Source: Rhynchonema sp. JSB1_4 (taxonomy: Eukaryota; Nematoda; Chromadorea; Monhysterida; Xyalidae). Taken from it: a stretch of DNA of 64,000 nucleotides. The position numbers and the translations under genes are program-made. Shown piece by piece: positions 1-13,124 of this stretch. The notes under the pieces are model-generated. The model worked only from the letters and a program-made list of their open reading frames with translations. It had not been told where the DNA came from and searched no databases. The stretch spans positions 1 to 64,000 of the forward strand of contig JASAMV010002234.1 of assembly GCA_030248065.1 (NCBI GenBank). The letters run 5' to 3'. Within the stretch, counting starts at the first letter, position 1. Every line of letters begins with the position of its first letter.

Positions 1-39
1 TTAGTTCTTACAGCTATACACTCTAACACACCACTTTGA

Positions 40-1853
40 GTTTGTCCCGTCCATACTTACTGTGTGTGTGGTGTACTCACGGGTTCCACTCGCGTCACTG
101 TAAGGAGCACTGATGAAGAGGGCCAACTGCAGTTTATCCAAAATATCCAGGTGCAAACCGACGCAGTGCCTGACCGAGCGGACGAGCGTTACAGCTACAT
201 CAATTGTGAGATTGATATCAACCGAAAACCTGACTTCTACATTTACTCGACGATTATCCCCAGTTTTGTGATCACGTTGGCCGCCATCATGGGACTCTTT
301 CTGCCATTTGACGCACTCGGACGACGACGGGTGAGGAACCCAAATTTTAGAAATGGAATTTTGAAAGCAAATTTGAAAGAAAACTGCAATTTCAGCAAAA
401 ATCGCGAGTCGGCGAGGCAGCATTTCTGGCGCTGCTAATGTTGCAGCTGCGTGTGATGAACCAACTGCCACAGTCAAACACCGGAGTGCCAATATTGAGT
501 GGGTGTTCATTGTATACCATCAAAAATTACTTGATTGTTTTGTCAAGCAACCAAAACATATTTTGACGATTTTCTTACAGTTATACTTCTGTACCTGTAT
601 GAACTGGTGGGAAGCATGTTCAAACGAGACACATTTTACATAAAAGTGCTCCTATCCAATGAATCACATCTTGGGCTGATTTACCGTAATGGTCACTGCA
701 ACCAGAGTGTAGTGCCGAATAGGCGAAGCACATTGCAATATGTATGTAGATGACAAACGATGGCAATCAGATTAATAATTTCGTGAGAATGACTGCACCT
801 ATAATTTGCGAGCACCCAAATTGCAGCCTGGTACTCGCTGTGTCTGATGGTGCTGATCATCATTGGCGTAATGGTCGGCGAGTTCCTCCTCATCCTCGAA
901 CAACCGCCACGTCGCATTCTCTGGCCACGGGCGCGCACGTTCTTCATCGAGAAACTGTCACCGTGGATGCCGTTCGTGGTCAAGCCGAAACCAAACAAAC
1001 AATCGGTCAGTGGAATTGCGTTTGTGCATTATTGTCAAGTCAGTAGACCACACAGACAAGGAATGCATGGACACCTTCGTAGGCAATGTCAAGGCCAGCA
1101 TCAAAAGCTTGATGATCGAATAGGAATAATCAGTCGGATCAGTCTATACCTAAACCGATTGATGCGTGCTTTTGGTTCCGGTTTGGAACACTTTGCCACC
1201 AGCTCCAAACAAACCACAATTATTAGGTCCATTTTCTGTTTCAGACGACGCTGTCGAGCTATCTGTGTTTCCTGCGCAAAAAGTGGAACGCAGAAAAAGC
1301 CAAACGCGAAAAAGAGGAGAAGCAGGCCGAAGCAAAACAGACGGAAGACGACAAAAAGCAGCTGGTCATCGATAAAAAGTCGGATCCGCTGGAAATCACG
1401 GTTGTACCAAATGGAGTGGTCACCACCACGAAGGACACGGCACTCAACAAACACAATGACGCGAATGGCAAACAGAAAAGTGAAACATCAGCCAGCCAAG
1501 GCGTACAACTGCTGAACATCCGCATTCGACCGGACAATGAATTCAAGGACGATCCTTCGCCGACGCAGTCGCCGTCGGGTGAAAGTAAACTGAAATCTGA
1601 GAAAAACGACGACAAATCAGCAAACAGTGACACTAAAACACCGACAAAGTTGCCAGATTTGATGTCACAGTTGCACGAGAGTATGGCCAACTGGGACACG
1701 GTAGTCGAGCACGTGCTGGCAATGGGCGTGGGCGAAACACAAAAAGCCGAGTGGACGCACATGATTGCACTGGTCGAGCGATTGTGTCTCATTTTATTCG
1801 CATCCACGTTGTTCATTCTGACTGCAATGCTCTATTGGCATCATTGGTACTAG
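40..1853 (+). CDS. Pentameric ligand-gated ion channel subunit, 3' part (gene starts upstream of the window)
   Basis: This is the C-terminal part of a Cys-loop receptor subunit, a nicotinic-type plasma-membrane channel. Coding pieces are about 40-330 (left edge uncertain), 396-498, 827-1005 and 1245-1853 (stop TAG). Junction phases 0, 1 and 0 join cleanly. The first piece has the pre-M1 strand (ERYSYINCEI), the basic NRKPDFYIYS step and helix M1 (STIIPSFVITLAAIMGLFLP). The second is M2 followed by the linker QLPQSNTGVPIL, which matches the family pattern P-x-S-x3-VPL. The third is M3 (WYSLCLMVLIIIGVMVGEFL). The fourth is a long charged M3-M4 loop and M4 (ERLCLILFASTLFILTAMLY), ending LYWHHWY. 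The ligand-binding domain and Cys-loop lie outside the window, so ligand and ion selectivity cannot be assigned. M2 is strongly diverged (see findings). Family assignment is secure; subfamily is unknown. Confidence 0.85.
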
Positions 1854-2020
1854 TGCCTGTCCTTGCAGGGTGATACTCCATGTTGGGGTGACCGACACGT
1901 TATGTTTATATTGTAGCGTGTATGTGGCATAATCGGAGATTTTTCTGAAGATAGAACAAAGGCTTATGTTGTCAACCACCTTTAGTTGATGCTGAATGAG
2001 AAACGAATGGCACCAATCAG

Positions 2021-2271
<251 letters not shown>

Positions 2272-5194
2272 CTGCAATACAAAGTTTTTACATACAGGAT
2301 AATAATTCCACTTGCGGCAACAAAGTGACATCCACTCGATCCGTTTTATTGGATCCTTTCACTTGACTCCTCAGTCACTGTCAAAGTGTCATCTGATTAG
2401 ATGTTTTGCACCACTCCTGGCAATGAAACATGTCACGCACAGCAAGCACGCCGGACCTGCCTTGGTGACCGGTCTGCAGTCCAGCGACAAAATAAATTGT
2501 GTCCGCGCATATGTACACAAAGACGCTGGAAATAAATATTTTGGAGGAAATGACAAATCTACTAGTAGACCGAACGGGAAGTGCGTTACCGGTCATTGTG
2601 ACTAATTATTGCCTCATGCATTATGCACTTGAAGTCGATTTGAAGATTTTGTGCCTGGCGACAGTTGGTTACAAATCATCCAGATTTTTTCTACTTCATT
2701 ACTGTTTGAATTGATTGTGCATGTTTGTTGTCGAATACAAATCAGATTGTCCAAAAATTCCAGCTGCTTCTGATCTTTTATCGTGGGAATTGAAAGCATA
2801 CGACGGCAATGTGACAACAAGCTATTATAGATCTTTTTCAAACGCAAAGCGTAACTCGTAAAGCCCATAAAGCAAGAGGTCCCCCAATATATCACTATTC
2901 ATTCCCTGATTCGCTTGCGATACCCAGACGGAACCCCAAGTACAACGTCAGAGCGCCTCATGTTTTCAGAGGACTCAGGATGATGACTTTGAGCTACTGT
3001 ATATGTACATTATCAACACTGTAGTCAAAGTGCATTATTCTAAAACATTTAAACTCTGCTCCTTCAAAGGAAAACCGCGAAGTTTCGTTGCGTGGCATCA
3101 CACAAAGAATCTGAATAGTGCTTTGCGTGCCAACCTTCATATTTGTTCGTAAGACCATATTTTTATTCGACTACCCATGTACATAAATAAGTCTCGTGTA
3201 TCATACGCTTGTCAGTTCTGATATAAAATACAGCTTTTCCGGTTGACAAAAAAACTGGCCAATTCATCTTATTGTCATGCGCAACCGCGTAACGTCGGTG
3301 CTAAGTTTTTTCGAATAAGGCGACACCTTAGCACACCATTGGGTCCACTGTCAAGTGGTCACCGCAGTAATGCTTGGGCAGTTCTTGAAGCACAAAACAA
3401 CAAATGGCCAAAATGAGCAAGTACAGTTATGGCTTGCAAGTTTTCGGGCATCGTTGATACTGCAACCATGATGTTCTTTTGTGGCTGGGTGTTTATCGCA
3501 TATTTTAACTTAGCAGCAAACATTTGGTTTGAGGTTTTAGAAATACCGTAAACAACCATCTGCACTTACGGGTATTTTTGAACACTTGCGTCTTTTTTCC
3601 GGTACCAAAAAATGGGGCACAGTAGCACTCAATGAACCAAATGCATAGATTTGTGTTTTGCAATCTCTGTCGTACAACTTTTTTTGTTCCCAGATGTCTT
3701 CTGGACGCGCCGCGCCTTTGGTCGGTAATGTGTTTTTGCATAGTTCCTGTGCTTTGCGTATCAGGGTGGGAATTGCAATCATGCAACTGGAATGCATATG
3801 TACTTCGAAGTAATCTGACTTTGGGTTCCTTGCTGTACACCCCTGTGCAGTTGAATTTACAGTGTGCTCGCTTTATGGTGATCCTCTATACAATGAATCC
3901 CTTCACACGATGAACCACATTTGTGTCAAGTGTGCAACTCCATACGGTGAATATCCTTGTGACCGAAAATGTCGTGTCCCGCCGGACTACGTCATTATAA
4001 GGAGGGTAGACTGCACATTAGGTGCCTCGGGGGGTTCAAAATCGGAATTTCCGTCGGATAATGTAATGCGGTAATGAACGAACGCCGAACGTCCACATCG
4101 ATAACTAAGTAAGTCTATGTTGTATGTAAATTACTGCCCCAAATTGAGCTCCCAAAAATGTAAGTGCTCTAATGTGACGTATTCTGTATACATTGCACCG
4201 CATGAGGGCTAACCTCAATGAAGTTTGGGAAGGTACAACTTTTTATTTATTTTCGGTTGTGCTAAAGGTCTCCGGGAAAACACTCTAAATTTGTTTACAT
4301 GTATACCTTGCTTGAACAGCGACGGACCGCTACGTAGCATGCAGTGGCCTGAACAAGCAATTCCAGGTTTCTGTGCCTCCGGTACAATGTACGTATGAAC
4401 TTGTTGCTTTCAGTCAGCAAATGAAAAACGGTCACGGAGGCAGTTTAGTAACTATCAAATTAAACCACCGGTTTCGCCCCGCCTTTTGGAGTTAGCTATT
4501 CAAGCGTTGATAATCTGACATGAGAATCGTCAGTGTGGAAACTCTTTCAGATACGCTACGTGCATAAACCTCCAATTTTTCACTAAATTAAAATAGCGTC
4601 AAGATAACCCAATCGAAAGGGTATGAATTGATTCCGCATGTCTGGCAGCAAGACGAGTATAATTGCGAGCGTCATGCAAACTCACCCCCGAACAACGCGG
4701 ATGGCTGAATATCTGTTGCTTTGAACGTTAGTTGGCTTGTTCGTTTGGTGAAATTTCGTGCTTTTTTGCTTTCGTTTTGGTCTTGTGTGCGTTGGAACGC
4801 TGAGAAAGGTTCCATTTGTTTCGCTGCAAGAACATTGTACAAGTACAACATGATAGAATTATTTTACAGAGTAAGAGATGGAAGTTCCTATGTATGTATT
4901 TTTTTATCTGAACGTGTGATCAATGTTGCGAGATGCTTCGAAGCACTTGCCATACTGTATTGAAACTGAGAGTGTTGTAGGTTACCTGGTATGGAGCTTC
5001 ACAAGTCCCACAGCTTTAGCAGTGAAACAGCTCTTCGAGCACAGAAAGCAGGTGCAAAGCAAGGGCCTTGCAACATTAATTCATATTTGTGACCAGAGAA
5101 CAGATCTCATCTGTCCTTGCTGTATAATCGCAGTAAAGTGTTGTATTGTGCTGCTTTGAAATCTCTCAGATCACCCCGTCTACTAAATCTACCT

Positions 5195-6581
5195 CAGGGT
5201 TGGATAAAAAATTTTTTTATTATCGACCTTTTTTTAAAAAAACTCTAAATTTTTTTAAAAATCACTTTTTTTTATTCCGGACCCCCAAAAAATTTGGTTT
5301 CTTGAAGAATGAAATTTCTGAAATCAGGTTACTTTAGGTACATATGTTTTGAGGGACACTAAAGAGAACTTTTCCACTGACTTGCATGTTTACATCGACC
5401 ACCTGCGATCTAACCCCTTTGGTCATGACTTTGACAACCTCGAAGGTAACTCTGTGGGTATATATGACAAAGGGAACACCAACCTTCTGATTGTGAATTT
5501 GGGGATAAATTTGAAGAGAGATAGGGACTTACACCATACTCATCTTGTGTCACAAAAGCAACAAATGATAAATCCACACAACTTCAAACAGGCGAGCAAC
5601 GTGGAGCAGGGTTGGAAAAAAAAATTTTTTTTAAACAAGTTTTTCTTTTTTTTCTAAAGCCATAATCGGGGAAATTTTACCAAATTTGCCTAAAAAACGC
5701 GCAAAATCGCGAAAAAATGCAACTTTAATTGACAAGTCACTTTTACTCTTGCATCACTTATGAAGGGTGTTTACGTCATTTCGATGCGATCCAACAGTCT
5801 GTGCTTGTTATGGACCTATGATTGCTGCTCTGTGGTATCAGACACAACGGTTTGTGGTCGAATAAGCAAGATTCACTCATAAACCATACAGAATTGAAAA
5901 TATAAGCTGCAGAAATATTTGTCGGGTCGCTGAATCAGTCGTATATGACCGACCCGATGGGGTATGACATCAAAGTACCATGTAAGTACATGCATACTGT
6001 GTCTCATGTATCACGGGGAGGTATAATAACATCATTTGGGGCATCTTAGATACCAAATACATGCCCCAAAAGTGATTTTGTGAAGAACATTTTTCGACCC
6101 TTGAGAAAAAATGACAAAAAATAACCCCCAAAAAGGCCATTTTTGGACGTTTTAGAACATTTTGTTCCCCCGAAAAATTTTAAAAAAAATTTTTTTTTTA
6201 AAAAAAATTTTTTTGCCCAACCCTGACGTGGAGTCTGTCGATAGCTTACGACACGCTCAATAACTGTACAGTGTACGGTATGGAGTGTCCTATATTGTAC
6301 ATGCAGCAACTGTTGGGATGTCTGGGAACTGTATGAGTCCATTATAACACCATTTCAGACTAAAATATAGCGCCGCAAGCGATTTTTTGAGAATGATGAG
6401 CAATAAAACGCATGAAAACATGCCTTCTTGCCTTTAAAATGTGAGAAAATAACGAAAAAAGTGAAAAAATAAAAAAAAGTGGACTTGCTTTTTAAAATTT
6501 TAAAATAAAAAAGTGGCCAACTTTTTTTAAAAAAAATTTTTTTACAAAAATTTTTTTACTTATTTTTTTAATCCAACCCTG
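5195..6581. mobile_element. Outer hAT-like MITE, interrupted by a second copy
   Basis: The left end is CAGGGTTGGAT and the right end is its inverse, ATCCAACCCTG. The flanks are ATCTACCT (5187-5194) and ATCTACTT (6582-6589), an 8-bp target duplication with one mismatch, as expected for the hAT superfamily. The ends continue into long A/T runs. There is no transposase frame. Without the inner insertion (5607-6225 plus one TSD) it is about 760 bp. Confidence 0.75.
5607..6225. mobile_element. Inner hAT-like MITE nested in the outer one
   Basis: It has the same CAGGGTTGG terminal repeat as the outer element, followed on both sides by A-run/T-run sequence. It is flanked by a perfect 8-bp duplication, ACGTGGAG, at 5599-5606 and 6226-6233. 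Length is 619 bp with no coding capacity. The intact duplication shows it inserted later than the outer copy. Confidence 0.85.
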
Positions 6582-9500
6582 ATCTACTTACATGTACAGT
6601 ACTGTACTTAAAGTGTGTATTACCTGCTTTTCTTGTGCTGTCGCTTTACGTTTTATCTATTGGTCCATCATTTGTGCGGCCATGAAATAGGAGCAACAAA
6701 CTCTGTGGTAGGCTTGCTAGGACTAGAGCTGGAGCCCACTAACAAAACTACACAACGAACTACATATGTACGGAAACGTAAGGATATAAACTCTTTACCT
6801 TTTATTCAAAAATTGAAGTTTAGTATGGCGTAATTGTTTTCAAAAAGCACCAGGTGGTAGTAAGTAATCCGGTGTAGTCGTTGTTAGCTTCAATGGAAAT
6901 TTGACCCAGAAACTTGGTTTCATGGCATTTTGTGTTTTGACTGTTCATGAGACCCGGGTATACAAGATCATGATCCCTTTTTAAGCTGGTATTCTGTTTT
7001 CTGGTATTGAACAGTTTGGACATTATGTGCCCGTCAACACTGCAAATAGCCAGCCAGCAGTATACCATGCGATGCGTTGATGCAATGTGACTTACTGTAT
7101 ATGATTGGGGTTTGCTCGTGCTGGGTCGAAATGTTTTCCGGCTGACCTCATCTGGAGCCGCCGCAGGTGCCCTTTGGTGATGCTCTGTCATCCAGAATAA
7201 TCAGTCCGGCATCCATGTCCATGTTAAAGGTCTATTTATACTTCTGACTTCCGGGAAGTAGAAGTCAAAATCCGGAGAAGTCACTACCACGCAGAAGTGC
7301 CCGGCAAGGCAGTGATTGCTTGTAGCGATTGCCTGTTCCGCACTGTCCATTGACTGCTGCCTGCCGTCTACTGTTCTTGCTCTGGTTATGAGCAACTGAC
7401 TGCGACCAGACGCACACAAACACCACCACAAAGTATAAACCGACCTTAACAGCACTCTTGTTGCTTTTTCAAGATTGATGTTCTTCATTTTCGTTCTGGA
7501 AGTTGACGATAGTAACGTACATTAGTATATATAGTACCTACGTATCATGAACTGATTCGCTTCATTTTTCATCACAATGGCAAATACTGTACCAAAGTTA
7601 TATTGCACAAACCTCAGTATCAAGTTATAGCGCCCGAGGTGTTACTGCACCATCTTTGTAGCGAGAGTTCAGCACCGTTGACGAATTCGTGTCATACTAT
7701 GAGAATAACAACAGCTGATTGCGAAACGGTTTGCAGCTCTCTGATAGTATTTATTCGTTTCCATGTTCACATTCGATTGAAAAGAATTCTTTGCGTACAT
7801 ATACCACTGGTTAGGTTGGTCCGGTTTTGATTCAAAATTCGGGTTAGCCATTTTGTAATCATACCGTGACGTGACTATCCAGAGCACGCGCAAGCAGATA
7901 AGGTTTATTTATGTTGGCGTGACTTCGTTAAGGTCCATCATACAATCTGATCAGTTCAACATGCTAATCTGTTAATGCCATTGTCGGAAAATATATGTAC
8001 GTCATTGTCATTATGCACAGCCAAAAAAGTCTCATTTCAGTTCGACCTCCGTGTGGATTAACCGGAAATTTTCACCGCCACCAACCTTCATTTCTGTTTT
8101 TTTGGAAAAACTAAAAAAGGTTACGTCCTTAAAAATGATGTCCTTAAAGCGACTGGTGTCCTCTGAACTTCATATGACCGGCGGTGCACTGCAACAGTAA
8201 GTTTGTGAGTCGTACGGAGAGTTACTGTGTTGATAAGACGTTAAGTGACCCTTAAATGGCACTCCGAGCAATTTTATGCGTGGCTGTGCTGTTTAATTAA
8301 GACTCGACTTTGCACTGATGGTTCATGAAGATTGTGATGCTCGCGCGTTTAATCAGTCTGTCAACAGGCAGAAAAAGTAAAGGCAGCTTCCGCGTTCGCA
8401 CACAAAAAAACATCTTTTTCGCGAAGCTCGTATATTCACATGTTCGATGTGGTTTTCTCAACCACATTTAAAGTTAAGTGTGTCATTTTTCGGCACTCTT
8501 GGTGGCGAAATGAATCTTTCCTAATTTTTCAAACATGAATCTCGGCACTATTCGCAGAATGTAAGTTGCATTTTTTTGGCAAATCGTTTTTCTTTGATTG
8601 CTGTTTTGGTTAGGTTATATGTATATGTGATGGTTTGGCACACATTCCAATCCATGTATTATACATACCACATAGGTCGGCTCTCTGCTCGAAACTGAAC
8701 TTCGAAGGCAATGTCTTCGCAGGAATGCGGTGCGCAATGCATGCCTTTCATGCGTGTTAGCGGTCGCGCAAGCTTCAAAGACAAGCAAAACAAGACACAC
8801 TCTAAGTACCACACGACGACGCAAGACGAACCAGTGATTATAAAACAAAATGAGGTTTTTCGAAAACGACGCTTGTTTGCATCCTGTTTACCACTCGGTT
8901 TTATCCGTTTTTTTGTGTGCCAGTTGCTTTGCACTATGAAGGCCACCAAACAGATGTATAGGTACATGGTTCTGTGGGGCTTAAACCAAAGCAGGGAGCC
9001 CGAGGACCTGATCAGTTTCCACTTGTTAAAATTCGTTCAGTATTCGAAGAACGAACCGAGTATGATCGAAGAAAATGGACCGAGCTGCCCATTTCTGAGC
9101 GAAAAAAATAATCGAAATTAACTTTTGTGTGCACTCAGTAATGATACCGTAGACATGTACCATGTAGTACCTTTAAACAGTGGAGAGCGAAAAGCAGCTT
9201 GGATTAAGTATAGCTGGCGCCAAATGACTTAGATGATATTCCATCCAACAAACAGCGCGACCGGCTTTTCGGAGAATGAAGCATCACGGTCGGAGTAGCA
9301 CGAAACGACCAACATTCTTAATTCCCCTTCGTCACGGTTGACATTTGACGTGTCACGTCATCCAACGCCTGTTCTATTTTGTTAATATCAAAAAACAGTC
9401 TAAATGGGTTTTCTCGCTTCGCAAAAGTAATATCATAGCGTCGCGTCGAACTTGCGACACCGCGCGAAGGAATGACGCATCATATTCGAATTTTCGAATC

Positions 9501-9721
9501 CAAAGTGGCGCTCGGCACTAACATCGGTGGCGGCGTCAGACAAAAGAAGAGCTTCGTTCCAAGATTTCTCAGGTCGGACAGAAAATCCGAGTTTGAAGTC
9601 GAATGTGCGCTCTGCATTTCAAACAAAACCATAGTCGACGTGGGGTTGACCATTCGTTCGATAAATTCTCGAAGCTCAAAATCGAAATCTAACCCAATTA
9701 TTTTGCAGGACTGATGGAAAC

Positions 9722-12628
9722 ATGCGGCTACCGTTTATGGACGGACCACAGAAGGCGGAAGATAAGGCGGTGGGTTCAGCGGGCTCTGATGTCGTAGTTT
9801 AGCAGATTTTAAACAACCTCACAAACAACAATGTTATTGTTTAATTAGTTGCAGCTGCCCTGGTGGCGATGGCTGTGGAAACGCGTCGGTGTGCACGCGG
9901 CACTCATGCTCGGTGTTGTGTTCTACATTGTCAGTGGTGCGCTGATGTTTCAATACGTCGAAAGCGCCCAGACACAGGAGGAAGAGACGCAGGCCGGTGT
10001 TAAGGTTAGGAATGAGGTTCTGAGTCAACAAATACAAAATATTGACAAAATACTATCTTTATCACAAACGATCAGGGCCTAGGTACAGGCCAAAACTCTT
10101 TATCACCAACGAATGATTCAAGACAGTTTGATCTCATTGTTCAGGAACTGCTCGACAAAATCCGCATCAACTTGCCACAGAATATCAGCGAAGACTTGGA
10201 ACAACGATTCCGTGACATTTTGATCGAGCTCGAACACAAGAATGGCGCTGCCGGTGACAATCTGACGGAAACTGTAAGTGATCTTAAAATTTTTGAAAAA
10301 TGTAATCGTTTCAAATTCAATTGGAAAAGGCATGGCGTAGCAAACGCACCGACGAAGGCATGTATTCGTGGACAAGTCTGCCTGCAGCTGTGCTCTTTGC
10401 ATTCACGGCTGTCAGCACAATTGGTTCGTCCAAATATTTTTCACTCAACTAAACGATGTTTTACTGTCCATTGTATGTGCAGGTTACGGTCATATCTACC
10501 CGGTCACACGCACCGGTCGTATCCTGTGCATCTTCTACACAATGTGCGGCATACCGTTGTTCATGATCGCGGTCGCAGATGTCGGCAAATTTCTGTGGGA
10601 AGGTTGGTGTGTGTATTCTTACGGAGGAGTCTGGTGTTGTGCCCTGGCTGATTTTTATGAGCAAATATCGATGGCTTTCGTATTAGAAGGTAGTCACCGT
10701 TGAACCTGAACTTGTGCAGGAGTACGATGGGTGTTTCGTGGTCGGATCAAGCACAACTCAATGGGTGAACTGCCACTCGCGCTGGCCATGGTCATGCTGC
10801 TGATATTCTTTGGTGTGTCGAGTTGTTTATATTATTCTTAAGATTAAATAGTTAAAGTGTAATATTTATAAGACTTTGGTATGCTTTCTCAGGTGTCTAC
10901 TTGGTTATCGGTGCACTCATGCTGCCGTTATGGGAGAATCTGGAGTTTGTACGAGCGTTCTACTTTTGTTTCATCAGTCTCACAACCGTCGGTTTGTATA
11001 TTCAATATTGCTTTTTTATTGAGATTACATAACAGATATAGCAATTCATCTTTGCGAACGCGCAGGCTTTGGTGACATCATTCCCGAGAACCCGTATCTG
11101 ATGCCGGTCGTACTTGTCTACATATTCTTCGGCCTCGCCTTGACCACGCTAGCAATTGAGGTTTGTGGAAAACACCCATGTTCAAACTAGGATCAACTAT
11201 GTAAACCCCACGTTGACGATGTCAGGTATTGGCAGCAGCGATCCGCCGATTCCACTACCTCGGCTACCCGATGCGAGGCGCACGAATGGCGTCCGTTTGG
11301 GTCGGCGGAAAGTTGATGACCGTTGAACATTTGCTCAGGTGCGTATGAATGGCTCTTTTTATCAAATACAATGCTAAATTTTGTTCAAATGCCCCCGGCA
11401 AAGAGTTGTCACCATAACGAGTCAAGTCAATCGTACTGCAGAGGCATCGGTCGTGAGCTCGGCATGTCCGAGGACGAAATGAAGGAGTTCCAAAGCAGCC
11501 TCGACGGTGTGGTGGAGAACATGGCTGGCGAACTCGAGAAGACAGGAAAGATTTCGATGAACGATCGAGCGCAACTGGCTGCCGAATTGGCTGACTTCAG
11601 GTGCTGTGAGCTTGCAGTTGCGTAGTTTCAGGTTTAGGGTTGCCCAACGTAACTCTAAGGATTGATCCTTAGCCTGTCTGAGAACGGCCCAAAACACAAT
11701 GCATAAGGTTATCGTTACCACCCAGCGAACCTCGCAACCATGAATTTGATAGTCAGCCATTAATGGGGTAACCAATTAGAGAACATCAGCGGTCGAAAGA
11801 AAGTGCATATGCGTGAGAAACCCGCGCACTGCAACGGCGACATTTTTGTTGAGCCCAGTCACTTTGCGTGACATGTACGCACATACATAGCACATAGACA
11901 CAACAAACAGCGTTTACGCATCTTGTGTGCCTTGTCTGTCTGGCTACACTGAGCAGCGCACACGTACGCAGCAGCACAAAATACAGGACCAGTGCACCCA
12001 GCCAGCCCGCTGCGTACAACGTATGTTTTCGTCGTGGTGTGTTGGGTTATGTTTCACGCGTGAACGACTACCCTTGCGAGTCTGTCTCATAAACTTACCT
12101 GGCGGGGGAGTGTCCGTGACCACGAAGGCGGAACTCCTGGGGTGAGGCTAGTCCATTGCACTGCCGGGCTGGTTGACCTCCACCGCTGCTCCGAGTTGGG
12201 GTACGCGGACCGCGTCATTTTTGCGTAGCGGGGCTGCGTTCGCGCGGCCCTGGTCTTCTCACGAAAGGCATTTCATCTGGCCCAGCACATCTCGGCAGAT
12301 GAGTAGTTTACACTAAACATATACTTGGTGATTTCATAATATCTCATTGCTTTTCTTAATATGCTGCAAAGTCCCAAAGGTCCTCAAATACTGTACATAC
12401 AGTTCATTCAATAAGATTTTCAGAAAAAAGCGCAAGTTGAACGCTTTGCAAGACGACATTTCGTGTCTGAAGCGCACCTACTCCGGCGTCTACGACAATC
12501 TGCCCGAGACGTGGACGGCCGCAATGCGCTACATGCTCTACATGGACCAAGACCCTCGAGTTTATATTGATTTGGACGCTTGGAATCATCTCGATAACAT
12601 TCCTCTCAATCCAGAACCTCTGCTGTGA
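9722..12628 (+). CDS. twk: Two-pore-domain (K2P/TWK) potassium channel
   Basis: This encodes a plasma-membrane leak K+ channel. Exons: 9722-9769, 9855-10004, 10145-10273, 10330-10423, 10483-10602, 10720-10812, 10893-10991, 11066-11160, 11226-11338, 11442-11600 and 12424-12628. All phases agree, giving 434 residues. Order: M1 (ALMLGVVFYIVSGALMFQYV), an extracellular cap with N-glycosylation sites (NIS, NLT), pore loop 1 (STIGYGH), M2 (ILCIFYTMCGIPLFMIAVAD), M3 (LALAMVMLLIFFG), pore loop 2 (TTVGFGD), M4 (PVVLVYIFFGLALTTLAIE) and a cytosolic tail. Both pores keep the x-G-[YF]-G selectivity signature, and an intron falls in the first glycine codon of each. The ATG at 9722 follows an acceptor-like CAG and is in frame with the next exon. 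A 5' exon could extend the N-terminus. Which TWK subtype it is cannot be told. Confidence 0.93.
12091..12253 (+). ncRNA. RNU1: U1 spliceosomal snRNA
   Basis: The RNA part of the U1 snRNP, which pairs with 5' splice sites. The 5' end reads AAACTTACCTG, with the ACUUACCUG splice-site pairing core. Stem-loop I contains ACCACGAAGG (family core AUCACGAAG, the U1-70K site). Then come GGGGTGAGGC and stem-loop II with CCATTGCACTG, the U1A/SNF-type loop. The Sm site ATTTTTG is at 12217-12223. The 3' hairpin is GGGGCTGCG-TTCG-CGCGGCCC. Length, about 163 nt, and motif order fit U1. It lies on the coding strand inside the last K2P intron (11601-12423) and should have its own snRNA promoter. The AAACUU start, rather than AUACUU, agrees with my recollection of nematode U1. 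Whether this copy is expressed cannot be seen. Confidence 0.9.
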
Positions 12629-13124
12629 ATGTTGCCGGACAGCGTTAAAGTAGTACCATCACCATAATGTGTGCAATTTACATTTCTGATGTCAAAAACA
12701 AGTTTTGTCATTTTTTCGTGTTTCTCTAGCAGTCATGATTGATTTGATCTTCGACATTCAAATATTCTAATCAACTTTTTTATTGTTCTCGAAATATTAC
12801 TTGCCTAGTTTTTCTATCAATTTGAGGAATTAAGTACAAAGCCTAAATGAGCTCAACTGGAAAACTGAAATACCCGCAGAACCATTGGCTTACGGTATAC
12901 ACCCTAAACAATAATCGCAGACAAATATTGCTTGACGGAAACTTGCATACACGTATACAAGGCAAAAACGAAATGAATAGGTAACAAGCGATGTAGGTGT
13001 ATAATGATTCGTACAGGGGAAATGTTGTAAAAAGGAACATTACCACCACCAGACATATTGAGAATGGGAAGGCTATGCCAAATATTATATATTTTCTCAC
13101 GCTTTCCGTGTAAACTTGGCTTGT
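12629..13124. other. Spacer between convergent genes
   Basis: About 500 bp separates the K2P stop from the stop of the first secreted four-Cys gene on the other strand. It should hold the two 3' untranslated regions. I see no further feature. Confidence 0.6.

Noticed and set aside
8711..9121. 136-residue plus-strand frame
   Set aside because: No domain, no splice partners and shadow-like composition; not supported as a gene.
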